A stretch of DNA of 64,000 bases from Otis tarda (lineage: Eukaryota > Chordata > Aves > Otidiformes > Otididae), in the NCBI GenBank assembly GCA_026413225.1, contig CM048552.1:135483053-135547052 (forward strand), given 5' to 3'. Positions 36,541 through 46,970 of this stretch are shown one piece after another. The notes beneath the pieces were generated by a model. It saw nothing but the letters and a program-made list of their open reading frames with translations, had not been told where the DNA came from and made no database searches. A program made the position numbers and the translations under genes. Positions within the stretch are counted from its first letter, which is position 1, and the number at the start of each line of letters is the position of its first letter.

Positions 36541-38533
36541 TTCAAAATAATGACATACACTTCACCTGGACATAATTTACAGCAAGGTGTGGCAGAAATG
36601 TGTTCTGTTGAGCAAGCAGAATAGGAGAACTAGTTCCTTTGATTTAAAACTTTCTACATTTCAAGTTTAATTGGTAAAAAGATTATTTCTTGCAAGTAAC
36701 ACTGTTGGAACCAACTCTATTTAGTGTTCCTTAACTACCATTGACTTCTGAAGGAGCTCTGTGTATTAAGTTTTTCAGGATTGACTGTTTTACTTGTAGA
36801 TGTAGATGGAGTCACCCTGCAATTATTGGATTTGAGGTAATCTTCAGGGTCTGCCTGCAGATCTGAGTCACCTATTTTAGCAGGACTCACTAGACTCGGA
36901 CAACCTAGGATGCTGTAAAGTTTGAGATCACTCAATGACATCAGTGTATCCAAACTCAGGTCATGGTACTATATACCAACTATATTCAAACGTGTACAGA
37001 ATATTGAATGATATTTCAAAAGACCTGAAGTATACATGCATTTTGCACAAAACTCCCCATTTTCCTGGATCTCCCAAACCAACCAGTCCTCCCCAGAACA
37101 ATACTGTGCCCACACAGCAAAGATGGGCTGAGACGCTAAGTGGGCTCAGACAGACTGGTCCTCCAGCCTGGTCCCTGGCCTGCTCCCTAGTTGACTCACT
37201 GCCTGGGATCTGGGATACATGGGCAAGAGGATGGATGGGGCCAGGAGACTGATGACAAAGTGCTTCTGCTTTGCTTTGGGATGCTAGCTTTGAAAATAGT
37301 GAGCTATGTCCTCAGAACGTATTAGTATGGCTTTTCATGATAATTTTTAATAGCATAGCTGAACCTTTCCTGAAGAGGAAATGATACCATGCTTCTTATA
37401 AGAAGTGGTGTATTTTCATCTATTTTGAAGGGCTTTATCCCGGATGATGATGTCATTATTATGCTGCTTTATTACCAATCCCAGAATGTTCATATATGTG
37501 ATAAAAATTAAGCCCTGTGCCCCATCTCTTACTTTTTACATTTTATTTTTAACCACTTAATAGTTCTACTACAGTTCTCAATTTAGTTTATATTCTTGAT
37601 GCTTTTCTTCATAGGAATTGTTTTCAGTATATGGTGCTGGGGGAACTTTGTTTCCATAAAGGCCGTGCAGTTTATCGAAATGAAGCAAAGAGAAGGCCAT
37701 CTTTTCTTAAGAGAGTGTGCTGTATATCAAATGCAATTGCTTTGCCAATAAAAAAAAAAAGTTACCACGCAGAACATTGTAATGTATTTCACAGATACGT
37801 TACGGCTATATACCTTCAATGGCTATGACTCAGCACATGAAACCAGCAGAAACAAGGGGATGAAAACGACCTAGTCATATCTGGAGTGCCTTTGAGAAGG
37901 TTGAGGGGACACTGACCACAGTGCACAATGGCATGGGAAATGCTCCCTCTGCAAAGCGCAGAGGCTGTGCTAGTTTGGGGGCTCAGCCTACCGGTGGAAG
38001 AATGGCTGCTGTACGTGGAAACGTGCCCAGAAACACAGCGTGGAGCTAACAGGTTTGACTGAGAATGGTGAGGTTTGAGCATGCACAGATGTCAACGAGG
38101 ACAACCTGCACAGGTACCCATGCCCCAGTGTAGTTGGTGGTGACAGCCATGTGCCTACCACCGCACTGCATTTAGTACCTGATCTGGTTGAACTCAGCCT
38201 AAGTCAGAGACTGTGTGCTTCCCAGATGCTCCCTTGAATCCTAGGACTCATTAGGAAACAAGAATTATTCCAGGGTGATTCAAGTAGAATTTAACCCACC
38301 CTTTCAAATATGCATGGGGCAGCAGTAGTTTCAGATTCAGTTTCCCCATCATGTAAATTATTAGGTTTTTTTTTCCCAAATAATTGGCAGTTCAGATCTT
38401 AACTTGTTATGAATTACTTAATTTCCCTGTGGTTATGTCATTTTACACCACTGCAAATCCAGTCTGATGACATAATTGGAAATCTGGGATAAAATGCTAA
38501 TCTCCAAGAGCATCACAGTCTCTTCACACAGAT

Positions 38534-38547
38534 GTTTCCATAGCAAC
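38534..38547 (-). promoter_or_regulatory. RFX X-box-like motif
   Basis: On the minus strand the sequence reads GTTGCTATGGAAAC, which fits the X-box pattern RYYRYY-N2-RRNRAC at every position. RFX transcription factors bind such sites. There is no promoter evidence around it, so it may be part of a distal element or chance. Confidence 0.3.
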
Positions 38548-40292
38548 ATAACCATCATGATACAACCAAGGTGAATTGGAGTTTTATATGATTTATTTCC
38601 TCTTTTGTGATTTTTTTAAATGAAAGAATATGGATGGGGACAATATAGAAATAATACTAATTGATCCACAAGTACAGGAAAGGATTTCGCAGTGAAACAT
38701 GGTTATGTGTCTAAGGGGGATATATAGACATGTTATTATAAGTGAAAAGTGGGAATATGGTCTCCCTCTAATGTACACGTATTTTAGACTAAAAAATCTT
38801 GGCAGTATTTATGTAGATGTATAAAAGTCTCCACCAAAACCACTATACATTCTTCACAAGTATTAATTTTCTCACTAACCAGAATAGTATATTGAAGTGC
38901 TAAATCAACTGCCTCTCCCTTATCTGTCACAAGCAGAGCCAATCTCCTGACATAATCAAGACAAGTCAGCAAACATCCCTGTGTAAGTCTGTTCCCCAGT
39001 GTCCCTTTCCCAAATGCACAAATCCTTGAGCAGCTGGACTAATGATCCCTGGTTTCCTTAGGCTTTGTGTCTCAGGTATCTAATACAGTGCAATTTCTGA
39101 GTGAAGCATTTTTGACATTTATGGCAGTCATGATAGCTCTCCTGTATGAATTCTCTGCCATTTCATACAAGTTAGGTTCATTCATCTCCCAGTACAAGGA
39201 CTGACAGAAACCATCTTCCATGCCTTTTTTTGAAACTTTTATAAAATTATCATATTTAAGATCATTATCCTATCAAACTCCATCCCATCACGTATGGCTG
39301 AAATTGACGGGCTAAAAAGTTATGAAGTGCGAGTGGGCAGGGATGTACATTTGCTGTGAAGTCATATCCTTCTTCCCTATGAAAAAAAAGATTAATGAAC
39401 TTCACAATATATCTGAAAAATAACAATCTGAAACTTTTGTAGATTAATTGTCTCATCTGTAAGATTCTTCACCAGTCCTGTGATGCCCCGTCCCAGATCC
39501 GACATGCACTACAGGAGTGCAGGGATGGCGGGAGGATGGCTTGGAAACCACTGAGAGCTGAAAGTGCTGTGCAGGTGAGGAGAAATCACCTCTGAAGAGG
39601 GGAACTGGTCGCCAGGGGTGGGACCCACCTAACCGGCTATTCAGGTTTGCCAGAATAAATTATCTCAGAACCTGCAGGAAAAAAATTGGTACCTTGTTTG
39701 GATATTTTCCAGGGTAGAAGTGATTTTAGGGACTTTCTCCAACCACAAATGATTTGTGAGGCACTTGTGGAACAGCTATGCCAATAAAAAATAATGTGAG
39801 CAAATCAAGCATTATCAACAGCCACATGTTGTTACAGATAAGACTGGGATACATAAGTTTTCTAAACTTTAATGTGTTTCATGCAGATTCTTGTAGTCTC
39901 TTCAGTTTTACTTACTACTGGAACTTCAGCTGGGTGTTTGCTAAAGCCTTGACAGCACCTTTCAAATTAGCCGTCCGTGCTTCCCCGAAAGGAAACCCAG
40001 GAGAAATTGCTACTCTCAGAAACCCTCACCTGCTCTTCCCTGACACAAGGCTCTGCTTTGGTGAGTGGAGGAGCCATGCCCTGCTGGGAGCTCCCAGGCT
40101 GGCATTTGGGATGCTGCATGACGCTTGGGGTCTCGCACACCCCAAGCCATGCCCAGCAGTGGGCAACAGGGCACAGACCAAACCCACCAGCACAGGGGTC
40201 ATCACGCTCCTGCAGCTCTGCCCCTGAGCTCCTCCTAGCTACCAGGGCGAGCAGGGGAGCAGCAAAGCCTAGGCACAGAGGAGGTGCAGCCT

Positions 40293-40316
40293 CAGGCTTT
40301 CAGGCTTTCAGGCTTT
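40293..40316 (+). repeat. Three tandem copies of CAGGCTTT
   Basis: Three exact 8-bp units in tandem, a short minisatellite-like array. Confidence 0.85.
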
Positions 40317-41339
40317 CAAAAATGACCCAGTTCGAAGATTTGATGTATGTAAACAACAGCCTCTTTCATAGCCCATTGTCACCGGGATAGCTTGACTTTT
40401 TCCTGAGCTCACGGGTGGTTTTTTAACTGTAACAGCACCATAAGCAGGGGAGTGAGTGACCTGACTCCTGCTCCAGCATATGCTCTTAGCATCACCACTG
40501 GACCCGACCTCAGGAGATGGCTTAGTGCACCCTTCACATCTCTGTGAAGCTGAAATCCTGCGCAGACTTACTGTCAAAACCTGAATTCTACTCAGTTTTA
40601 TGATGACTTTACCTTTAGCCCACATTTGTGAACAAAAAAAAAAACACAACCAGATTTGGGTCCGAACTGAAAATTGGATATGTAGGTTGCAACACTCCAT
40701 TAACCCACAGAGGCCCCAGGTTGAACAGAGAGATGCCTAACCTTGCATGAGTGACCCTGCAGGGACAGCATCAGCCCTCCAATAGGCAATATCCCCTCCA
40801 ACAACAAAATTTCCCCATGTGGACAGATTAGAGGTGTCATCCAAACCCGCTCTGGAGCAATCCGAAATGGAGCAGGTGGTGGGATCACAAGCTAGCACGT
40901 TATAAATCCAGGCTTGTATCTCTTGCCCATGGCGGAGATTAAGTGCCAGGTGCAGAATCTGAAACCCCACTAAAATTTTCCTGTTTAGTCTGACTGTCCC
41001 ACATTACAGTTTTGGTTGAGCCCTTCAAAGTAACTTGAGCCAAAGAACTTATTTCCTCGAAAGTGTAAAAAGAAAATAATTTGAAATTATATTGCAAGTA
41101 ATTCAAAATTAAAACAAGCTTAATATTTAAGGGCATCTGCATGACCGAAGAATTGTTTTGGTTTTAAAACTGCAATTAAGGAGACCACAAATCCAGTAAT
41201 ATGGTGTACTGTCTTTAGGCATTTTTTTGAGAGAAATCACAATGTTTATTTAGAAATGCCATTCATTGACCGTAGTAATGACTTTTTGTTTTTTTCTGAA
41301 TATAACCGCACAAAAAATTTAGCATGTGTATTTTTAGTG

Positions 41340-41510
41340 TTTATGGCTGGCAGCTGGATGACAGAATAGACAATATTATTATGGATTATAGGATCAATAA
41401 TCCACATGCTAAGAAGGATTTATGTAAGAGATTGTAGCAGCTTAAGCTTCGATAAATAATGTATAACGGAGGACAACAATAACAGACATTGTCTAAATAA
41501 AAACAACATT
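41340..41510. promoter_or_regulatory. Candidate conserved noncoding (enhancer-like) block
   Basis: The block has CAGCTGGATGACAG (an E-box joined to a MEIS/TGIF-like TGACAG), GACAAT and ACAACAATAACA (SOX-like), and a symmetrical pair GGATTAT at 41383-41389 and ATAATCC at 41397-41403, 7 bp apart. GGATTA is the OTX/bicoid-class homeodomain site. A further TAAGCTTCGATAAATAATG follows. There are no repeats or open frames. No alignment was possible. Confidence 0.25.
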
Positions 41511-42839
41511 TTTCTATATCAGAAATTAAAATAATAGATGTAATATTAAAATAAAAATGCATTTATTAAAAAAGGTAAATAGACTGTATACTATTGCTTT
41601 GTAAGAGATTTAGGTACGTATTTGCATGAACTGAAATACGTTTTGAGGTCTGAAAGATCAGAACAAAAGGAGCTTTTCTTGTGTCTTCCCATTTTATCAG
41701 CTTCCATGATAAAAAAGAATTTTTTTCTTTTTCGCTGTTTGAAGCGCAAATCACAATCCCAGAGGGAATTCACGAAGCAGCGGAGGAGGTGCAAATAACC
41801 TCTATATTTGAATACTACGAAAGCCAAGACATCACAAATGTATATTGGAGCTGATATTTCATTCAGATTCCCTGCCCCCCCCCCATTCCTTTTTATGTGC
41901 AGTAGTGCGTTTCCTCTTTTGCAGAGGGACCATCAGTCTAAACACTGAACATCCTGGCTTTCATGGTTTATAAAAAGAAGTAAATGTGATCAAAACTTTT
42001 TATTTTTTTTTCCCCTCAGAGATATAGCAGTGGCTTTGATTTCCTTAATCACTCTGGAAAGGTCATAGTCTAATTTTGGTTACTATTCTGGGAGCAGATG
42101 GAATAATTCTGAATTTTTTTCACCTGCTTTCCCAATCCGGCAAAGCTTCCTCCTTCTTTCTTTTACAGGAACAGCTACATCCTCCAGAGATTTGACTGGC
42201 ATGTGACTAGTCAGTCAACAGGAAATTATTTACAGTTTGATTTTTAATTACTTGTGATAACAGAAATGCCTGAAAAATTGTAATCCAAGGACAAACCTCC
42301 TCCTCACTGAGAAAAATCAGATCATTTAACACTGTGTTGCCACATGCTTCTTACTTGCAAACAAAACAACCAAGTCAGGTTGTACTGCTCTGGTTTTCTT
42401 TTGTTTGCTTTCCCATTCTGTGTGTACAGGAAACCCTGAGCCCAGCTCAAAACAAAACCACAGCAGACGACATTTTGCAGACGACCTCCTCGTATCTCAG
42501 GGACCACCATTAACCCACAGGCTGAGAAACCGCCGTCCGTGCAGTGTATCGCAGTACTGTCCCTGGGATCCAAAATGCTGCCACCTGCAAGGTGCTAACA
42601 CTTTTGGTCTTAATCCAGCAACATGTTTAAGTGTGTGCTTACCATTAAACACCTGAGTTGCCCTGTGGGCTTTGGCCGGATTGGCTGTGTCAGAGCGCTC
42701 TGCCTGGGTGCCAGCCGAAGCGCTCAGCACCACGCTCTGGTTTCAAGGGGGAAGATATGGAGAAAGTTCATCTGCTTGTTGGTGACTAACAAGTCGCAAA
42801 GATGCTACAGCTCTCTTTGTTAACTGCTGGCCTGATTTA

Positions 42840-43385
42840 CTGCCTGCTGCAGTCAAGGGAAGGATCCCTTTGGCCTTAATGTGATTAAACGAGGCTCCAC
42901 ATGATTAGCTAGCTAAACCTGTGACTTTTCTGGATTTCCAGTGATGTGACGTTGCTAGCTGATGTAAATCTGGATCTTTCCACTGTTTCACCAATTTACC
43001 CCATCCCCTCCTTACCAATGGATAATAGATGGTACCAACGGATGCCCTCTTTATAGGCTTAACAAAAGCAGCATTATAGTAAAATGCACTTGTCCATGTA
43101 ATTTCTTTTCTTGTTTTGGTTTCCTTTGTTCCTCTGAAAAAATACGTCCAGCTTTGAACAGGAGTGTGTTTGTAAATATTCTTTCAGAGTGCTCTTATGA
43201 GTAATTTATAGTTCAATAGGATACTTCTTGCATCCGGTTCTTCTTCTCAGGATATGACCACTAATGTGATTCACCCCCCGTCGGTTATGTCATTGTTTCA
43301 GCCAGCTGGTAATTAGGGCTGGAAACCCTGGTGATTATTCAGCTCTGACAGCTCTGCATTGGCTGATAATTTTGGTGATAGGATG
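42840..43385. promoter_or_regulatory. Candidate conserved noncoding (enhancer-like) region
   Basis: It contains CTTAATGTGATTAAAC, CATGATTAGCTAGCTAAAC, GTGATGTGACGTTGC (CRE-like TGACGT), then near 43.26-43.38 kb CATTGTTTCAG (SOX-like), CAGCTGGTAATTAG (an E-box joined to a homeodomain TAATTA), GTGATTATTCAG, CTGACAGCTC (MEIS-like) and GGCTGATAATTTTGG. The density of TAAT cores and E-boxes with no simple repeat is typical of developmental enhancers. This is inference from motif content only. Confidence 0.25.
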
Positions 43386-45040
43386 GGAATATCTTCAGGA
43401 GTTCTTCTGGTGTGGATACACATTGCTTTCCACACATCTTTTGCCTGGAGGATTGAATTATCACCTTTCTTCTTTCACACCAGAGGGTAAAGGGTCAGTT
43501 GTCTCTCTGTGGTTTCAAAGCAAAAGTGGGGATTTCTCCCCAGATGCTCATATCTGTGGTGTACGCCTGGAGGTCTCCTGAAGACACCTGCTGGCTCCCA
43601 GCTGCTGCCACTGGCTCCCAGGTGGGTTGGCAGCCCATCTGGCAGCCGTCATCACTCCATAAAAATATGTTTCGTTCCCTCTCCCCTGTGAAATGTGTAT
43701 GCCTGGTGTTTGCTGTGGGCAGCAGTGCAGGTGTTGTGAAGGGCAAAGTCCTCATCAAAGGATGAGAATGGCAGCTGGGCTGAGGAAGCCCCTCTGCTTG
43801 TGGAGTACCGTACCGTGGGAGGGAGGCTCATGGCCCTGGGCAGCCTCCCCTGGAGGGATATTCACTCCTGGAGGGAGGAGGCTGGTGAGGAGGCTGCAGC
43901 CTCACCTTGCTCAGGAAACCCCTGTAGTGTCCTACTTCTGGGAGCAAAAATGGCTCTACTCTAGCATGTGCCAGGCTGCTGGGTTTCTTTCTCCCTGGCC
44001 AGCCCTACTCCTGCCTGCAGGTTCCCAGAGATATGCAGCCCTGAGAGCCCAGCCTCCTCCTGCCCTGTGTCCCAGTGCCCATGACCATGCCTGGAGGAGG
44101 CTCTACTGATGGAGCACCCATGGCAGCTTCACCAGGTTGCGCTGGGATGGATTCCCAGTGGCAGTACTTTTGGGGTCAGTCATCATTCCCATAAAAGACA
44201 TGCCAGAAACGTGGGGCAAGGTTAGATGCTTAAGCACATGACTGTAATTCCCAGCAAAGAAAGGGAGCTCACAAATACAAATACAAAGGAGCTGTGCAAA
44301 TACTCTTTTTCCCCAGAGTAGTTACTGGGCTTCACGCTCGTTTGAGCTCTTTTACTATAGCTTTTCTCTTTCCTTGTAGAAACCCAAAAAAGAAAGATCT
44401 CAAGTCTGTCCCACAAACCGTGTTCAACCTAATGGAATGCTTATTTTGTTACAATTAATTTTAAGAAGGTCAGGAATTTATCTCATGCTGATGCTCCTGG
44501 AAAAAAAAAAATTAATTTAATTCAAGAAAGTTGAAATGTTCTTCTACTTTATCACTCTTCTCTTCATGTATTTTCTTTGGTAACAACACTATTTTCTGAA
44601 TTCAGGCAAAATCACTCCCAGCAATTTTAGTCCCCTGAAAGGTATTTTTGGCAGCCGTAATGTTTTCTCAAACATCTTTACCTACCTCTGTTCACTTCAG
44701 AGGACAATGCCCCTGATTTATTATATGAATGCAAAAGAACGGCCAGACCAGGTCAGAACAATAGCACAGGTGACCCCGTGCTCAGTCTCCGGTACAGTGA
44801 AGCCTGTACTTTGGCCTGGTACGAGGAGTTCCGTAAGGTTCCCAGAAACTCTTAGGGAAGGGAGTAGGAAACGTGGGTCATTCTCGGGTGATCCTTCCCC
44901 TCTCCCGGTGCAGCCTCTGTCTGCCAGTGCCTTGGGGACTTGCTGAGCTGCGGCAGGCTGCGAGGCTTTATAGCCGTCCCTGACGTAGCCTTCATATAAC
45001 CCTCCTTGGATCCAGCTGGGCTTTGGCCTTGGCAGCATCC

Positions 45041-45189
45041 TGTAACAATAAGTTCCACAGTTTAATTTCCACTGTGTGAAAGAGGACTTCCTCTATTTGT
45101 TTTAAGCTTGCGACCTGCTAATTTCAAAGGGTGCCCTTAGTTCTGTGCAGAGGCAGGAGGGGGCAGCTATTCCTTACCCACCTTCTCCA
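45041..45189 (-). mobile_element. Ancient antisense CR1 fragment, first part
   Basis: Read on the plus strand, 'AAGTTCCACAGTTTAATTTC' through 'CACCTTCTCCA' resembles the reverse complement of old reptile/bird CR1 ORF2 C-terminal sequence (the region where CR1 proteins carry the KKxFF and xLVNxWN-like end). It continues at 45261 after a short younger insertion. Divergence is high and there is no usable frame. The identification rests on remembered similarity to ancient CR1 families. Confidence 0.55.
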
Positions 45190-45256
45190 GGTTGATGGTT
45201 GGACTTGATGATCTTGGAGGTCTTTTCCAACCTTAAAGATTCGATGATTCTATAAT
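45190..45256 (+). mobile_element. 67-bp CR1 3' tail inserted into the older CR1
   Basis: The segment has the sense-strand CR1 terminus: 'GATGGTTGGACTTGATGATC', 'TTGGAGGTCTTTTCCAACC', then octamer-like 'GATTCGATGATTCTATAATT'. TCCA occurs at 45186-45189 and again at 45257-45260, a possible 4-bp target duplication. It is an extreme 5' truncation consisting only of the 3' untranslated end, opposite in orientation to the element it interrupts. Confidence 0.8.
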
Positions 45257-45260
45257 TCCA

Positions 45261-45360
45261 AATCATTTAAGGTTTATACACCTCAGTCATCCCCCTCCTT
45301 GACTCATTTCTAGCCTCAACGATCCCAGCCTGTTTAGTCTTTTCTAGTACTGTTGTCTTC
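45261..45360 (-). mobile_element. Ancient antisense CR1 fragment, second part
   Basis: After the 67-bp insertion the ancient antisense CR1 continues: 'AAATCATTTAAGG', 'TATACACCTCAGTCATCCCC', 'CCCAGCCTGTTTAGTC'. These correspond on the minus strand to the CR1 'RLNRLGSL.. RGDMTEVYKL' type region, a few dozen codons from the first part. Sequence beyond about 45360 is no longer recognisable. Confidence 0.5.
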
Positions 45361-46422
45361 CCGAACAGCTAATTGCACATCTTGCTCTCTGCACATTTTG
45401 TAGTCCTCCCGTGCTCAGCCATGTCCTGCTGTGAGCGGAGGAAAAATCCAGTTTTGCTTTTTGTAACATCCTTCCACCCTGTTCCCATCTGATAGGCGGT
45501 AATCCACAGGACACGCACTGAGGAGGTTTCACAGGGACAGTGCAGGGCTGTCAGATGGACCGATGGGTCTCTCAGGGGAACCAAGCCCTGCTCCTTAAAT
45601 AGCACAGTCTACAAGGGCCTCTCCAAGCAAAACCCATGGGAGGTTTTATCCCTTCCTATCCCAATGGTTTCTCAGCGGGAGAATCTCGGTCCTCAAAGCT
45701 TCCTCCTACCAGAAAAAGCATCCCAGCCAGGGAGGACACATGAGGGGTGCTGGGAGCTGCTCAGCTGATATGGCAGATCCCTGGTGTCTTGACTTTAGCC
45801 CAGCACCTGGGCTGGGAACTGTTTTTATTAAAAGTAAAGAATTGGTGTGTGACCCCAAGCAATTTCCCTCATGAGTTGGGTCTTGCCAGGCAGGCTGTCA
45901 CCCACAAAAATCCCATCTGTCAACCATGGGGGTACACAGCTGCCTCAGACGTGCAGAGAAATTTGAGGCTGAGGCACCAAATGCAGCAGCCCCACATGTC
46001 AGGCCTAGGGTCATTTGATAATATCAGGCGTCCCTCACTGCCTACTCACATTGGGTTTATTCCACAGATTTCAGCTGAGCCAAACCTTCCTGGGGCTGGC
46101 AGAGGAGGTGAGGGTTGGAGAGGATCGTTTGTGCACGGTGGGCCAGCAGCCAGCTATTGAGGGGAGCTGAGGACCTCATCAAAGGATGGCAGTGACATTT
46201 ACTCCAATGGAAAAACTGGCTGCTGGCAGTCCCACTTCTTCTGCTGAAGGGACAGGATGGCTGGGCAGGCAGCTTTTGCGGGGGAGACATGGCAGGAGGA
46301 GAACAAATCACTTGTTTCTCCTTGACTTTCCATTTTCCTCATCTGAATAGTAATCTGCTGCGTTTTACCAGAAGGGTACTGCTTTCTTTGAGATGTTATT
46401 GCCAAATATCCATCTTAAATGT

Positions 46423-46442
46423 CACACACACACACACACACA
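46423..46442 (+). repeat. (CA)10 microsatellite
   Basis: Ten perfect CA dinucleotides, followed by TAGAATAA. Confidence 0.9.
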
Positions 46443-46549
46443 TAGAATAAAATGCGTACAAACAGAGCACTAAACATGAAGGGGTGCTGAGGACTAGAAG
46501 CTGATAGCAAAATGACCCTTCTGGGGTGTCATGCAAGCATTGGTGTTGA

Positions 46550-46970
46550 GTGAAACCGTCTTCTTCTGCTGAGATATCTGAATGAGCATCTGTTGTTGCG
46601 GACTAAATAACAGTATATAGTGAATTAATCCTTGTGACAGGCAAGATTTCTGCCAGAAACAATAGCATCAGCTGGGAGAGTTAATTCCTAGGTTTGTGTT
46701 ATTAGTCACCCCAACCAACGCACATTCAAGGCAAGCAGTGCGATAGGACGCTGTACGGTATCTAATTCCTCCACCACTCCATTCTGCTTGCTGTTCCCTG
46801 CTTTAATTAGGTGCCATTAATCAGTCACTGGTTAATGAGGAACCCACATCAAAATGTTTGACGGTATAATACAGCGAGAGTAAGATCCATTCTTGCCACT
46901 TGAGCTTTGCGTGCCAGCCCATATGAAGCTGAATTGCAATTGCAGCTGTTGATTAGACAGCTGTGAGCCC
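46550..46970. promoter_or_regulatory. Candidate conserved noncoding (enhancer-like) block
   Basis: This is the most enhancer-like block in the window. Homeodomain-type cores recur: GTGAATTAATCC near 46620, GAGTTAATTCC near 46679, CTTTAATTAGG at 46802, CCATTAATCAG at 46814 and GGTTAATGAGG at 46830. Near 46940-46964 it has GCAATTGCAGCTGTTGATTAG followed by ACAGCTGTGAG, that is, two CAGCTG E-boxes around a GATTAG homeodomain core with a TAGACAG MEIS-like match. Long runs lack CpG and simple repeats. No cross-species alignment was possible. Confidence 0.3.

Larger units (their letters stand above)
36547..45040. other. Unique noncoding stretch with candidate regulatory blocks
   Basis: No gene or transposon recognised. 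It includes an X-box-like motif at 38534, a triple octamer repeat at 40293, and two enhancer-like blocks (41340-41510 and 42840-43385). 43740-44120 is relatively GC-rich with a 138-codon plus-strand frame but no CpG island or recognised protein. Confidence 0.5.
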
